In this document: positions 1 to 14,000 of the stretch, piece by piece
How the letters are laid out: each line of letters opens with the position of its first letter
Position numbering within the stretch: position 1 is the first letter of the stretch
Source of the DNA: Halocaridina rubra
Taxonomy: Eukaryota > Arthropoda > Malacostraca > Decapoda > Atyidae
NCBI GenBank assembly: GCA_037179515.1
Contig: JAXCGZ010005741.1
Span: 27,501 to 91,500 of the forward strand
DNA length: 64,000 nt
Direction of reading: 5' to 3'
The notes under the pieces: generated by a model
What the model was told of the DNA's origin: nothing
What the model saw: the letters and a program-made list of their open reading frames with translations, nothing else
Databases searched by the model: none
Made by a program: the position numbers and the translations under genes

Positions 1-837
1 CGTGCATGCACGTAAGAAGCACTCCCTGAGTGCACGTAAATTGTGAAAAATATGTATAGGTTGTAATTTTACATGAACTTTAAAAGGAAATATGTAATGA
101 AGTTGAGTTTTAAATGGTTGAATTGCAATAGACAATTATTAAACACGTTTTATTCCATGGATATAATACCTAGTTTTCAGCACGTTTTAAACACGTATCG
201 AGACGATACATAAGTTTCTCTGCTTGTTTTTAACACGTTTCAATGTAATATATTATCATCTCAAGGTCTAATTCTGCCATATTTTTAGGTCTTCATTACT
301 ATGACTATTCTTTCAAGCTTTCCTTATCTTATAGTTTATCATTCTCCCATTTCTGTCTTGTCCTTAAGCTGCTATTTTTTCTTTTCGGTGTTTTCTTGGT
401 GCCGTGGCCCGATGAGGGCAATATTCTTTGCGCCTCCTGGTGTCACTCATAAAGGATTTTGCAGTATTTCTTATGCACGTCTTGAAACAATATATATGTT
501 TTACAGTGCATTTTAAACAAGTTTTAGCGATGTTGAAAATGATACTTAATTTCGTAAGTTTCCAAAACAACCACAAATATGTGTAAACAGAAATATTTTT
601 CCATATATTTACGCTTCCAGAAGCTCACTTTTACATCTGATTTTGAAGGTAATTCTAAATTTAATGCTTCTCATGTTGCCTGTCATTTGCTTGCGTTGGC
701 ACTTCACTCTGGCAATCCCCCCCTCCCCCCAAAAAAAAAACTTCCTTCTGGGTGCCATGTTTATTCGTTTGCCCCTTTTATGTGTCACTGTTGATCATGA
801 TTATGGGGGTGGACAAGATCAGGATGATGACCTTCTT
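1..837. other. intergenic, no gene recognised
   Basis: AT-rich sequence with only short open frames that lack recognisable protein features. Around 240-440 it holds a degenerate minus-strand copy of an interspersed repeat, ending in the motif ggcccgatgagggcaat. The same element is seen near 31.85-32.02 kb, 8.1 kb, 23.8 kb and 40.1 kb. Confidence 0.6.
240..445 (-). repeat. interspersed repeat family R3, degenerate copy
   Basis: The stretch matches 31850-32020 over most of its length: a 'cttcattac...gactattctttca' block, then the ggcccgatgagggcaat block. The latter block also resembles, in reverse complement, the conserved 'cctcatcgggcctggg' core of the copies at 8.1, 23.8 and 40.1 kb. Family R3 is defined here only by its recurrence in this window. 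Confidence 0.5.
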
Positions 838-1015
838 AGTGCCCCGAGATGGGTTCAAACAAGGGTTTGTCACTTCCCGAGTCGAGTCCTCTAAAAATGA
901 CAAAGCTGTGCTCGATCCTACGGAAGGGCGTTAGGAAGGGTATCCAACCTTAATTCCCCAACTCAAACCTGTCCGTTTCCACCTCCATAATTGGGATTAA
1001 TAGTGTCTGGTGGAT
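838..1015 (+). repeat. tRNA-derived SINE (family S1), degenerate copy
   Basis: It carries the S1 body: 'ggcgttaggaagggtatcc', then 'ccttaattccccaactc', then 'gtccgtttccacctcc' and a final 'gggattaatagtg'. The tRNA-like head is damaged here, with an insertion between the 'cttcccgagtcgag' block and the gcgttagg block. About 20 related copies occur in the window. Confidence 0.65.
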
Positions 1016-1104
1016 GCCATAGTAATTTTAATTTGGGTGCTAAGCTTAGGGAAAAATCATGAACCTAACCTAACATTCCTAGTTATATGCCTCTGAAGAT
1101 TTGT

Positions 1105-1570
1105 ATGATGGCGCCAACTGGAGTGAAAAAAACTGGCGCCTTATTACACTGGCTTTTGGGACCAAATAAATTTCTATCAATATTGCTTTTGTGCCCAGAC
1201 GAAACTGAATACAGGCGCCAACATAATTAAGAGCAAGCTGACTTTTGTATCAAGGAAACGGCATACTGACGACCAATTGAAATACTAGCAACCTAGCTAT
1301 TGTACTCAAAGGAAACAGAACACTGGCGCCCAACAGATTTAGTTATCAAATTGGCTTTTACTCCCAAATGTAGCAGAATACTAGAGCCCAACTGATCTAA
1401 AAGCAAAATGACATTGGCGCAAAATGAAACGAAATTCTGACACCCAAGTGATATCAAAACAACAGTATCAAACTGACTTTTGCGCCCAAACGAAACGGAA
1501 TACTGGCACCCAACTAACACAGAATGAAACTGACTTTAGCGCCCAAACGAAACACAACACTGACGACATT
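1105..1570. repeat. degenerate minisatellite, period about 57-58 bp
   Basis: A unit containing 'gcgcccaaacgaaac', 'actggcgccc' and 'caaactgactttt' recurs. Its 'gaaac...ctggcgcc'-type blocks fall near 1200, 1256, 1312, 1370, 1428, 1493 and 1550. Units differ at many positions, so the array is old. The open frames across it are a product of the repeat and do not resemble a protein family. Confidence 0.75.
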
Positions 1571-1811
1571 TTGAAGCAATAGCAAACTCTTTTTTTGTTT
1601 CCACTTGAAATCCAGCGGATTCTCAGGGTGCCTGCCTCACAAGACTGAATCTCAGCGCCTAAGGTATATAGCTGTTTTTGTGCCATTTAAACGGTACATT
1701 ATATTGCTTATTCTGATATGCACTGTCATTTACTGTTTTTTTTTTCTTTTATACTTACGTTACAGCATGACAGGTATATTTACCTGTTATCGAGCCTGTG
1801 CATATAATATA

Positions 1812-2100
<289 letters not shown>

Positions 2101-2219
2101 GGTATGTAGCATATTTCTTTTATCAAAAGTGTGCCTGTATTTTTTTATATGAATATCACGAATTCTAAAGATATATTTAGCTTTTATCTTGCTTGTGCTT
2201 ATATAAAATTAGTTCACGG

Positions 2220-2274
<55 letters not shown>
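2220..2274. repeat. (TA)n microsatellite
   Basis: About 55 bp of uninterrupted TA repeat. Confidence 0.97.
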
Positions 2275-2278
<4 letters not shown>

Positions 2279-2479
2279 TATATTTTTTTTCTCTCACCAT
2301 ACGCCTGAGTAAATAGTTCTCTATATGTCAGTCGGCTGACCATTTTGCCAGCCATGCATTGCTTGAGCAAAGAGGTTTTCTTCCAGTGCCTTGCTAGGAC
2401 TATCCTGGAAATCCTCCCCATTTATCCGGGCTTGGGACCGGCACTGAACTAAGCTGGCCTGCTTAACCCAGTGGCTGGG

Positions 2480-2607
<128 letters not shown>

Positions 2608-3014
2608 TAACAAATGCACCTCATAGTGACAATTTGAATACACATTTATGTCTCTTGGAGAGTGCTTGCGAGCACGCAGAAGCTCTTTGAAAAGTGGTAC
2701 AATCACTTTCAAGTATAAAAAAAATCTCATTATTTTCTTCGGGGGGGGGAGATATGTATGCTCACTTTAATACATATTCTTATATTCATACATCATCTAG
2801 ACATAATTACAAGCAGACACCATTAAGGAATATTACATGAGTCATTTATTCATGCATATATAATTATTTATATGAAAAATAAAAGGAAATCAATTATCGA
2901 TGGCATATATATATAAGTGGAAGCTTCTCCGAGATAAGATGACATAAGTAAACACTGAGAAAAGTACATAGTCATTACTTATTAAATGGATAGATACAGA
3001 TGGAAAGATATATT

Positions 3015-3100
<86 letters not shown>
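3015..3100. repeat. (GA)n microsatellite
   Basis: About 85 bp of GA repeat. Confidence 0.97.
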
Positions 3101-3103
<3 letters not shown>

Positions 3104-3289
3104 ACTCTTCCACCTCCGAACTTCTACTAACCAGAGAGTGAGTGAGTGCGTATGTCCGTACGAAGGCCAGCGTGGTTCCAGCTTCCAAAGACTGATGGAT
3201 GTATCGCTACGGGGCTACATACGACCACCCGAAATTCTCGCTTCTTATTTTGTTAAATTATTCGTTATTTACACTAACTTTATTCCCGC

Positions 3290-3490
3290 AGTATCGGCCT
3301 AGACTCCGTAAAATATCCCGAGAAGGAGAATAACCTCCATTTGAGCCTGAGAGTTCGGCGGTAGAGGTTATTTTTAACTGGAAAATCGAAGTCACTTCTT
3401 TTACACGTTCCTTGTACCCGCCAGCCAATCACCGCGTCGGGTCCCTCCATATTTGGCGGGTAATTTGTGAAGAAGTAACGAGAGTATAAT
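3290..3490. promoter_or_regulatory. candidate cell-cycle-type promoter (CCAAT plus E2F-like site)
   Basis: A locally GC-richer, CpG-containing stretch in otherwise AT-rich DNA. It contains a CCAAT box in 'agccaatcaccgcg' near 3422-3435 and 'atttggcggg' near 3452-3461, which fits the E2F consensus TTTSSCG-type. The spacing of about 30 bp is typical of cell-cycle promoters. No attached coding exon was found on either strand, so the assignment is speculative; it could be a first non-coding exon. Confidence 0.25.
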
Positions 3491-3499
3491 TTTCTTAGA

Positions 3500-4740
3500 G
3501 CGTCTACATGTGTGGCAAGTCAAACAGGAATGGGGGGGATGGAGGGATGTGGATGGTCTCTGGAAGGTTGGATGAAGGAGGGAGGAATGATAAGGGAGAG
3601 GGTACCAGAGAGAGAAAGGTTTGGGAGGGTGGAAAATGAGGGGGGAAGCCTGGTGTCTTGATGTGGTGAGAGCTACATATACCTCTTGAGTATAAGAGGT
3701 TGTATGTCCAAGTTAATTTATGGTCAATTTATCGCTCCCTTTTGTAGCATTGTTCTTTCACTGAGATATGGCTATTGTATCTCAGGATTTCTCACAGGGT
3801 TTACTGCAACATATGTCACTGTGCACTATGTACAAAAACAGTAAAAAAAATTTACTATGATATAGCATATTTGAGAGGTAGTCAAGAATGCCATCGCATT
3901 TAATAAAAGTTTTTTTTTTATATAGATTACCTTGCCTACTGTATTTGAAGATTCTTATAATCTAGGCGAGATATCTTCAGATACACTTGTGAATTTTACA
4001 CATTTGAATATAATAGGTTTATGCATTTGGTTAGTTTTATCTGTGTGTTTTCTCAGATATCTCTTAAATCAATTGCTCAGTTGTAACTGCGTATCTGTTC
4101 CCAGGTGTATCTTATTAGATACACTAGACTTGAAGTGTTTAGGCTTATCTTTGTCCATCCATTTATATCTGTCATATCTCTGGGAGAGAGAGAGAGAGAG
4201 TATCTCGGTCTCGAGATATATTATTAATTTTTGAAAGAGAGAGAGAGAGAGAGAATTTCTCGTCCTGAGATCTAATATTAATATTTACATTTCTGAGACG
4301 TCTTATGATTTTGTATTCAGGTGTGGCCACTTGGTTAGGATCAGCGAGATATTTTGTATTGTATTAAAAAGAAAATACTAATAAAAATGATGTTTCTTTC
4401 GTTGCAAAGAAAATGCACAAAGATTTTTTTTTTCCTGAAAATGTTTCCAGCTTTTTGACCATAGCCTTCCATGACGTGTTTATATTGCTTAGAAATCTTG
4501 CCTTTGGGGGACATTTTGCAATAGTCGTAAAATTTCCACTGTGTATGTTCGGTTCTAAGTCGTTTTTGGTAAAGGATTATTGTAGTCCTCATCTATGCAA
4601 AAATAGAAAAGGAATCCTGATTAATTTCAGTATGTTGTACGTTTATTTATTTATTTTTCCTGCAATGAAATGTAGGTGCATTATAATATTCCTGTCTCTT
4701 TAAAAATAAATCAGATAATGATAATAATAATATAATAATT
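3500..4740. other. intergenic, no gene recognised
   Basis: A purine-rich stretch (3500-3660) is followed by AT-rich DNA with two short GA runs at 4183-4200 and 4236-4252. The open frames present show no protein family features. Confidence 0.55.
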
Positions 4741-5027
<287 letters not shown>

Positions 5028-5317
5028 CCTGTTTTTCTCCAAGGTCCGTCCGTTCTCCCTTCGCCTTCATTACTTATTCATTTAACTCTAAATGGAAAAG
5101 CTTATGAGTCAAGATTACTGTAAGAAAAAATAATGATAGCTGAGAGCTGAAAGCTAAACAGAAAAAGTAATAGCTTAAAGCTATGAGCTATCGCTTCTTC
5201 ACAGCCTTCATATTTAATCACTGGAGGTTCATAAGTGATTTGGTATGTGCGGGCCGCTTACCCTTGTTTAAAAGATTTTTATTCAGATTTAATGGAGTCT
5301 ATCACCGTTTTGGCTCG

Positions 5318-5323
<6 letters not shown>

Positions 5324-5410
<87 letters not shown>
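5324..5410. repeat. (GA)n microsatellite
   Basis: About 86 bp of GA repeat. It creates Arg-Glu open frames on the plus strand that are not genes. Confidence 0.97.
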
Positions 5411-5411
<1 letters not shown>

Positions 5412-5824
5412 ACTACTTTTTAATGAGGATTCATAGAAAGGATAATAGCTATGAAGCTTTTGAGTGATTTTTTTTTTTTTAAAGTATGCTTAGATAAACA
5501 GATAGAGATACAGATAGAGTCTATAGCTCAAGAGAGAGAGAAAAAAAACAGTCGTTCCATTTATGTACTTATATACTTATATAAATTACATATTTATTTA
5601 ATTATATATTTACATAGTTATGCACTTATTTATTTATTTTGGCATTACCTTTTTTTTATATGTATTAAAATCTCAAGCGCTATCAAAACAGTGTCATGGC
5701 AAGAGGGCTTGTCGAGCGTCATCTGTTGGTTATACATAAAACGGCGGGAAACAGATGCTTATTTTAATAAGACGATGATTGGGCGTATTTTGTTCATGGT
5801 CTTTTGCGTGTTTTTATCGATGGA

Positions 5825-5963
5825 GGACCGTAGTAGCGCAGGGGTTAGAGCACTCGATTTGGGAGGTGACAGACAAAAGGGGCGTTAGGAAGGGCATCTA
5901 TCCTTTATATCCCAGTTCCAACTTGTCTGTTTCCACCCCTTTAATGGGAATTGATATTGACAC
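5825..5963 (+). repeat. tRNA-derived SINE (family S1)
   Basis: The tRNA-like head has an A-box region ('agtagcgcaggggttagagc'). The S1 body follows: 'ggggcgttaggaagggcatc', 'cttgtctgtttccacccc' and 'gggaattgatattgacac'. The segment that normally carries the B box is shortened in this copy. Confidence 0.75.
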
Positions 5964-6399
5964 AACACGGCAAATATTTTCATGGCCTTATTTCGTGTTT
6001 TAATTGTAGTAGAAGTCTTTGTGTGTGTTTTGTTTTAATTTTATATTCTATTCAGTGATTTGTCTTCTTCAGTGTTTTTTCCCTCTTAATATTTCCTCTT
6101 TTTATATAGTCTTCATAATGTTTTTATTGTAGTAACAGATTATGTTTGTATGTTTTGTTTTATTTTTGTATTCATATCAGAGATTGTCAGCTTGCGTTTT
6201 TTCCTTTTTTTTTTGGTAGTAGTAGTAGTATTTAATTGTATGTATTATTAGTGGTGTTTTCCATGTTGCTGTAATAGATTCTATTTTTGTTTTATTTTAT
6301 TATTTTTAATGTATTCTAGTAAGAGTTTCCCTGTTTATATATGTTTTTTCCCTGCTTGCGTGTTTTTTTGTATAAACATTTGATTTACATATTTTATTC

Positions 6400-6680
6400 G
6401 TATATGTCAATTAATAATTACATCAAAATTCATCCTCAGGCTGCGTTCATTACGTGCAATCAAATATCGGTTAATAAATACTTCAAAATCAAATCATCAG
6501 GTTGCGTTCATTAAGTACATGGAGATGTCAGTTAATATTTTCATAAAAAAAATCACCCGGATGCGTTCATAACTTACAGGTAACTGTTGCCAAATTTCGT
6601 TCATAAGGTACGATCAGATATCGGTTAATATATACTTCAAAATCATATTCGAGGTGCGTTCATTAAATGCATCAGGTATA
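6400..6680. repeat. degenerate tandem repeat, period about 65 bp
   Basis: Four to five units each carry 'tgcgttcattaa'-type and 'atatcggttaataaatac'-type blocks and a 'cttcaaaatca' block. Units are diverged. Flanking DNA to about 7 kb is AT-rich with no recognised gene. Confidence 0.7.
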
Positions 6681-7009
6681 GTGGGCGTTAGCCTAACCTG
6701 TTTACATCAGACATGTTTGTTTACCTTTTCTCCCCACAAAACCTTCCTCACTTCCGCTGCATGTTTGTTTCCTTAACCGTATTTTTAGGTTATTTATTTT
6801 AGTTTTCTTTAATTGTTTATAAATGTTCCCTTCTAGGAAACAAGGTAGGTGGGACTTTACGTAATGTTTATTTATTGATTTAATTATTTATCTATTTATA
6901 TATTTAGTTATTCTTATTTTTTTGAAAGGAATAAAGGTTTATAATAATTATTAGCCAATTTTCTGTTCATAAATAGTTCTCTAAGCTAGAGTTAGTCGCA
7001 AATTATAAA

Positions 7010-7275
7010 ATAGTCTATGGTAATAGACAGCCAGGTTTCGGGTCGGCAGCTTTGAAATAAGAGGAAAATAATATTAATAGCGACTCTGAGGCGGCAGGTC
7101 GAGGGTTCGCGCCCCGTCACTTACTGAGGTTAGTAAGGGCATACACTCAGGGTAACGATTACATCTGCCAAAACAAGTCCTTCGTAATAAGGCAAGCGTC
7201 CTAGCCCTCGGTAGAAAAGGGAGTTCATGACGTAAAACCGAATCAATAATAATAATAATAATAATGATAATAATA
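7010..7275 (+). repeat. SINE-like element with B-box and (AAT)n tail
   Basis: The block 'gggttcgcgccccg' near 7103 matches an RNA polymerase III B box (GGTTCGANNCC type) with one substitution. It is followed by an unrelated body and an (ATA)n run at 7244-7275. This arrangement fits a tRNA-derived SINE of a family different from S1. Only one copy is seen here, so the limits are approximate. Confidence 0.5.
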
Positions 7276-7289
7276 TCCTAATTCAACTA

Positions 7290-7990
7290 TGCATACAGTG
7301 GGTATTCTTACAACACATTTACAACAGAACTTACATGGAGTAAGATATCAAATATTTTACCCAAAACATGCGGCCCCTTTACGAATAAAAACAAAGATAG
7401 ACTTATATAATCAAAATTATGAACAATTTACGCATGAAATGACTAATATATTACGTATTAAACACGAATATATTACGTAATAAAGTAATGAATGTTTTAC
7501 GAAGAAAACACGAATATATTACTCATAAAGAAATTGACATTTTTTTGCAGAAACCAACACATTTTTTCTCAGAAAATATTTAATATTATACGAAGAAAAT
7601 TTAAATTTCAAGAGAAAAAAATAACGATTTTTTTTACGTCTAAAATAAAACGAGTATAGATTATAGACATTTTACATGTAAAATAACGAAAATTTTACGC
7701 TTCAGATAACATTTTATGCAAAATACTAACACATATTTTACTTTCAAGATAAAAAAAAATTCCTAATGTTTAAAATAACGAATTCTTTTACTAAAAAATA
7801 ATTACCATTTTACTTTAAAGCAGCATTTTGTATTATATGGAGAAAACAAAAATAGCAATACAAAAGCAAAGACATTTTCTCATAAACTGTAAATTTTGTT
7901 CGAAATATAACGAACATTTTATTTAGCAAGTAACGAACATTTTCGCATTAAGTGAAGTTAAAAAAAAGAAATGTTACTCATAAAAGCGAA
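7290..7990. other. AT-rich degenerate repeats, no gene
   Basis: Many variants of 'aataacgaacattttacg' and 'gaaaacacgaatatattac' follow one another irregularly, suggesting a very old minisatellite. No convincing open frame is present. Confidence 0.5.
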
Positions 7991-8126
7991 TTAGCATTTG
8001 TTTTTAAGTGTTTTTAGAATTACTTTTGGAGACGAAGAAGAAGAAGAAGAAGAAATATGAATCAAAACACGCTTTCGGAAGCCGAGAGAACTATTCTGTA
8101 TCGGCTTTAGAATTTTTTTTTTTTTT

Positions 8127-8375
8127 TTTTGATGATTGTGACACCAGGACGGGCCAAAAAAATAATAAAATAAAACAGCCCTCATCGAGCCTGGCCACGA
8201 AGAATACATAAGGAAAAGAAAAACAGAGATGGAGAGTGTAATGACTTGTCAGATGTGAAGGGATAGTAAGAGATGTGTAATGAACATCCAAAAATATTCG
8301 GTGTTGATGTAGGCATAGAAAAAGAACCGTAACTGAGGGAAGACAACAACAAACTGTTGCCGTAGTCTTGCAATG
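8127..8375 (+). repeat. interspersed repeat family R3
   Basis: It begins 'tgtgacaccaggacgggcc', then an A-rich run, 'cctcatcgagcctgg', 'cttgtcagatgtgaaggg' and 'ttgatgtaggcatag'. The same ordered blocks recur at 23762, 40118 and, inverted, at 24770-24890. No internal polymerase III boxes were recognised, so the class is unknown. Confidence 0.75.
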
Positions 8376-8594
8376 GCTATATCAGTAGCTCGCTTGTCAC
8401 ATAGATTTTCCTCTAAATACACTCAAGTTAAGGATTGTCATGTTTCTGCAAGAGAGAGAGAGAGAGAATTGAAGATCTCATTACTGGCACTTTTCATTTA
8501 TATATGTTCGGTGTATTTTTTTTTTTTTTTGGGGGGGGGGCGTATTAAGAAACAAAGAAGCGTAACGCTCGAATTCATCTATGGCTGGGATTTA

Positions 8595-9167
<573 letters not shown>

Positions 9168-9170
<3 letters not shown>

Positions 9171-9428
9171 TTGGCTTAACTCCTATTGAGACGTCTATTA
9201 GTATCGTTCTATGTGTCTTTCATTCAGTATGCACACGGCTCTGAATATATTACTGTAAAGAACGCCTCCATAGACACGTATAAATAAGTAGATTTGTGTA
9301 TTATGCAAATTCTGGGTATTAAGAATTTAAGATTGATTCACTGAAGAGAACATGAATTTGACGTATACAGTATTGACCATTCTATATTTCTGTTTTTTTT
9401 TACTTTCTGCTTCTTCTTCATCTTCTTC

Positions 9429-9460
<32 letters not shown>

Positions 9461-9814
9461 TCCCTCCGGTGGAAAAGAATGCCTCCTCTGTATTCCTTTG
9501 CGTATCGTAAGAGTAAACCAAAAGGGGCGGAGTGAAGGGATTGGGATTTTCATTCCTCGTATTATCCTTGCACAGAGTCAAGACTATAGCTTCTGTATAT
9601 AGATAGATAGCGATAACCTTTTAGTTTTATATTTCTATATTCTATATTGACTACGTAATTATGCATACACATTGTTTTACTATCCTAAAATTGATCTGAT
9701 GAAGAGAAAGAATTTAATACGCTTTGCAAAGCTGAATAAAGAACCTCCTGAACAGGAGCGAGCCAGGTGATATATCCACTTATTTATAAAAGAGGGTTGA
9801 TAAAAAAAAATATA
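9168..9814. other. intergenic, no gene recognised
   Basis: AT-rich sequence with a short (TTA)n run at 9433-9462 and a (GATA)-type run near 9600. Nothing else was recognised. Confidence 0.6.
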
Positions 9815-10020
9815 TTTTAGAAGGGAGTGTTCTTGCCCACTTCACTTGTTGGTGACTCAAGCAGGGTGCTAGTGAGGGAATTGTGGTAGCACTCTATCCC
9901 CAAGGAGCTAAGAGGAGTGATCATGGTATACTAGCTTCTCGTGAATGTGTTCTTTGACTCAGCCACCCCCCTTACAAGAGGGATTGCGGCCATTGTATAT
10001 GTATGTTCCTTTCTCAAGGT
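9815..10020. repeat. interspersed repeat family S2
   Basis: It shares ordered blocks ('cttgcccacttcacttg', 'gactcaagcagggtgct', 'ccaaggagctaagaggagtg', 'cttacaagagggattgcggc') with copies near 10895, 16455, 29699, 34885 and 48712. Family S2 is defined here by recurrence; its transposition class is unknown. Confidence 0.75.
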
Positions 10021-10162
10021 ATTCCATTACAAGTTACCAGTATTTTAGTTTTAGATGTTTAAGCATGTCCATGGTGTAGACATCCAGGTATTTGATGTCA
10101 AAAGACAAAATTCAAGAAAAAAACAGCACTGTGATGTTAATTTAGGACGATATTATGCATGA

Positions 10163-10322
10163 AATTGCGAGATCGGCAATAGTTTAGTGGTAGAAAGCGC
10201 GAGTATAGATGCAACTATCGTGGGTTCGAGCCCATCACGGGGCATTAGGAAGTACATCTAGCCTTAATCCCCAGCTCCAGCGTATCTGTATTCACCCTAA
10301 TTCGATTGAGGACTAATTATTG
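10163..10322 (+). repeat. tRNA-derived SINE (family S1) with clear B box
   Basis: The head 'tagtttagtggtagaaagcg' resembles a tRNA D-arm/A box. 'gtgggttcgagccc' at about 10229 is a perfect-type B box. The S1 body follows ('ggggcattaggaagtacatc', 'ccttaatccccagctcc'). This copy shows best that S1 is tRNA-derived. Confidence 0.85.
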
Positions 10323-10894
10323 CACATAAGAATGTGCTTGTTGAGCATGAAATAGTATTAGCTCATTATTAGTATTGGAAACCGTCATCATTGCAATGAA
10401 AGGCAGGTGTGGTCGTTGTTAAACAGTAATTAGGTATTAAATTACAACTTAACTCATCCATTAGTTTGGAAACCACAGAGAACAGGTATTCTGATGGAGT
10501 CAATCACTCACTTTTTAGTTTTTGACGGATTTATCTACATTATATATAAAATAAAGATGGTAGTAAACTAGGTATTAAAGAGTCCAGTGGTTATGATACA
10601 CCAATTAACTACCAATCTTAGTGAGTTAAATTTGTTTATTTGAATGTTTGCAGGTAAAATTGCCATTTGTTTGATAATAATTAGGTATTTGAATGAAAGT
10701 TTAGTGTTGATCACTCTACAGTAAAGTTGGATCATAATTGAGTCAAATATAGTTTTAATTCTTCTTGTTATGGATGGGAGTGCTTCTAACTATGAAGATA
10801 ATCTATCACTGATGCATTTGTTACTCCAGTACAAAAAAACAACTTCCCTGGTTAGTAAAGACAACAATATTTGTTTTACATAACTTGTGATTAA

Positions 10895-11070
10895 GCAGGG
10901 GCAAAACCAACTATGACTGTCAGGCTTCACAGCAGATGACCCTTGCCCACTTATCCTGTGTGATCTAAACAGGGTACGGGAGATTTGTGGAGGCCTTTTA
11001 TCCCTGTGCTTTGACTCGGCCACCCACCTTACAAGGGGGATTGCAGCCATTGTTTGTATATGTATATACC
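10895..11070. repeat. interspersed repeat family S2
   Basis: Blocks 'cccttgcccacttatcctg', 'ctttgactcggccaccc' and 'cttacaagggggattgcag' match the other S2 copies in the same order as 9815-10020. Confidence 0.7.
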
Positions 11071-14000
11071 TTAAATAGGAGATAATAATGAGTTAGAAAT
11101 ATCAGAATTCATTAGCATTTTTCATTACTAATATCTTGCAGCATAAAGTAAGCCCAAACTCTCCTAGATTTTATCACCTTTTTTTTTTTCCTTTTTTATT
11201 TTAAAAGTCTGTAGTCTACAGTTCTTCTAATAGAAAGTTTTTCATAACTTGGACATATACTGTACAATATATGTCCAAGATATTTTTATTATTGAATTAG
11301 CAAAATTTTGGGACTGCGGTTATGTTTTGGATAAAGCACTCGATCAGATGACATGCCCACAAATAAGGCTGCCATGCAACATCAGGTAGTTCCATAATGG
11401 GGATTAACAGTAACACTCAAAACGGCAAACTTATATTGAATCACATATTTTATATATGTAAATTAAAAGGTGAAATTAAATTAAAAATCATTCAGCTGTA
11501 GTATATTTGCATGGACTAGATTTTCATTTACTTCTTGGCAGTACAAAACATTGCTAATCTAAGCTATACACATATATACTGGTAATTAGCTAACATGAAA
11601 CAAACATGAAGTAGAAAAACCAAACAACATTAATAAAATTGCTGTTTGCAAGATGTAACAAATTGTCCTAAAGCATTCACAGGTATTGACATATTAGCAG
11701 TAATGCTTCCAGAGTAATAGGAAAATGGTTTAAAGTACATGTAATTAAAACTTGTAAGAAAAATGTAATAAATACCTTGTTTTAAGGAAAATTTAGAAAC
11801 ATTTAGATTTTGCAAGATTTTATATAAAAAAAGGTATGTGAAATGCAAATAGTTACTCTCAGGCTAGTAGAAAAATGGTGGACATGTTGTTTTTGTAAGA
11901 AAATATGACATAAAAAAGATATCAAATGAAAACATTTTCTCCTAAGATAGTATTAGGAAAGTTTAGTCCTTTACAAAATGCATGAAAATAGTGTGGAAGG
12001 AATATGAAATTATGCCATACCAGTGTATTTTTTTAAGTATTTTAATCCAAACATTATATTCGTATTTTGTGAATATCTAGTAACACTTAAATCCAAAGTT
12101 TCTTCAGGAATGATAATTGAACACCTTGCAATATCTCTATATCAAGTTAATACTCTTTAAAGACTAACATATTATTAGGATGAAAACAGGAAGACCAAAC
12201 GACCATGTACGTAAATTGCAGATTAAACAAGACTGCCACACACAAAATAAAAAACTATATTGATCATGAAATTAAGCTCATCCCTGGCAATGACGAAATA
12301 TCTAGTTTTGGCTTGTCTGACATTTTCGGCAAAGACAAATTATCTCGTCAAAAAGCTACCATATTAAATATGCTTTCAACAAGTATTCATGTCCATTCCT
12401 GCTATACTTGAGCATTCCTAAGACAGACACGAGTATTCTGTATTAATTATATCTCAGTAACAGGTCAGATGTATCAAAAGTTACTTTATCGATTCGTTTA
12501 CACTTAATTTATCAGACATACATTGCAAAGTATTTGGAAAAAATTTGCCGGGGAAGAGGTTAACAGATATTGATATTACAAAAGAAACTTAACAACATAT
12601 ATATGCTTATATTAATAGGATTATTACACATAATGGACGAATAAGTACATTTCATTACTAATACCTCAGGTACAGTGCATGACTACAATATATTACTGTG
12701 AAAAAAATACTATGTTAATAAATTACTACATTACCAATGCCAAAAATCAACAGAAGCATTGTAAATGCTGAAGGATACTAATAAATCACAAAAGCTTTGT
12801 AAATGTTGAAGGATACTAAATCTCAAAAGCAGTAGATGTATTTAAGGCCTTAGCAATGAAAGAGCTAGTAAGCTCTTTCAAAACGTTGTAAGAATACTGC
12901 AGGGGATTTCAGACTTATGACTTGCTCACAACCCAACTTTACGGCCCCCAGAATTAGGAATACACTATATGTAATAATTTTGTAGCAATAACGATGTATA
13001 ACTGAATAATTCAAAAATACGGGGGTCTCTGACTTACGATGTACTCTACTTCAGACGACCCAACTTTACTACTGCCACCATGAACTGGAACATTTCTTGA
13101 TTTTCTAGTCATAACTAAAATATAGCTAGATAAATGAAAAATAGACAACACATTATAATAATAATAATAATAATGAAAATAATAATAATAATATAGTACA
13201 ATATTGTTATTATTACCACCATTGATATTTGTATTGAAGACTGACTTTAATGTGCTAAGTACACAGAAATATTCATAGTGTCCAGTATCCTTCTAATTTA
13301 CTAATGTAAGACTTTTTGCATTACCACAAAACTCTCTAAATGCAGATGCTATTCATATATACTGGCTATTAAACTAATCTAGATCACCACCAAAAGCAAA
13401 ATGATTAATTTTCAACTAATGAAAACATGTTAAAATTCTATGCAAACTTAAAAGTTTATGTATTCAGAGAATCACTTATATCTGCTTAATTTGTTTATTT
13501 TTTATTTATGGATGAACCACTATCCATTGACTTCGAATCTTTGATATTCTGGGATAGTAAAGCAATGAACCTGAAGGTGTTTTTCTTAACTTCTTGATTA
13601 TCCATAAAAAGTCCTTTTTTTTTTTTTTAAATGGGTAGGAGTATCTAACCACATACTGTATTTGTTTCTTTGTGTGTTTGTTTTACGGTTTATGTGTCAC
13701 TATTAATCCCAATTTGAGTGGAGGTGGACACTGATAAGTAGGAGCCGGAGAAATAAAGTATGTATGAATTGTATACAATAAATAAATGCAAGCCAATACT
13801 TGGTCAATCCCAATATCTTAAAATTTATCTATAAAACATCTTGATATCAGCTTAGATGGTGAGAGTGATGAAAAAAAAATTTGTCATCATATTTAGCAAT
13901 GTAAAGTGTTTTATTCATAAGAAACTAATATTTTAAAATATCTTATCAGTAATGTTGCTTTGAAAAATTACTATTTAAATTATAGCACAGTACTACAAAT

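Noticed and set aside
5451..5888. 145-codon plus-strand frame
   Set aside because: It crosses a microsatellite edge and an S1 SINE, with no domain features.
12205..12411. 68-codon plus-strand frame
   Set aside because: No domain, signal or splice context. It is within chance expectation for a stretch of this length.
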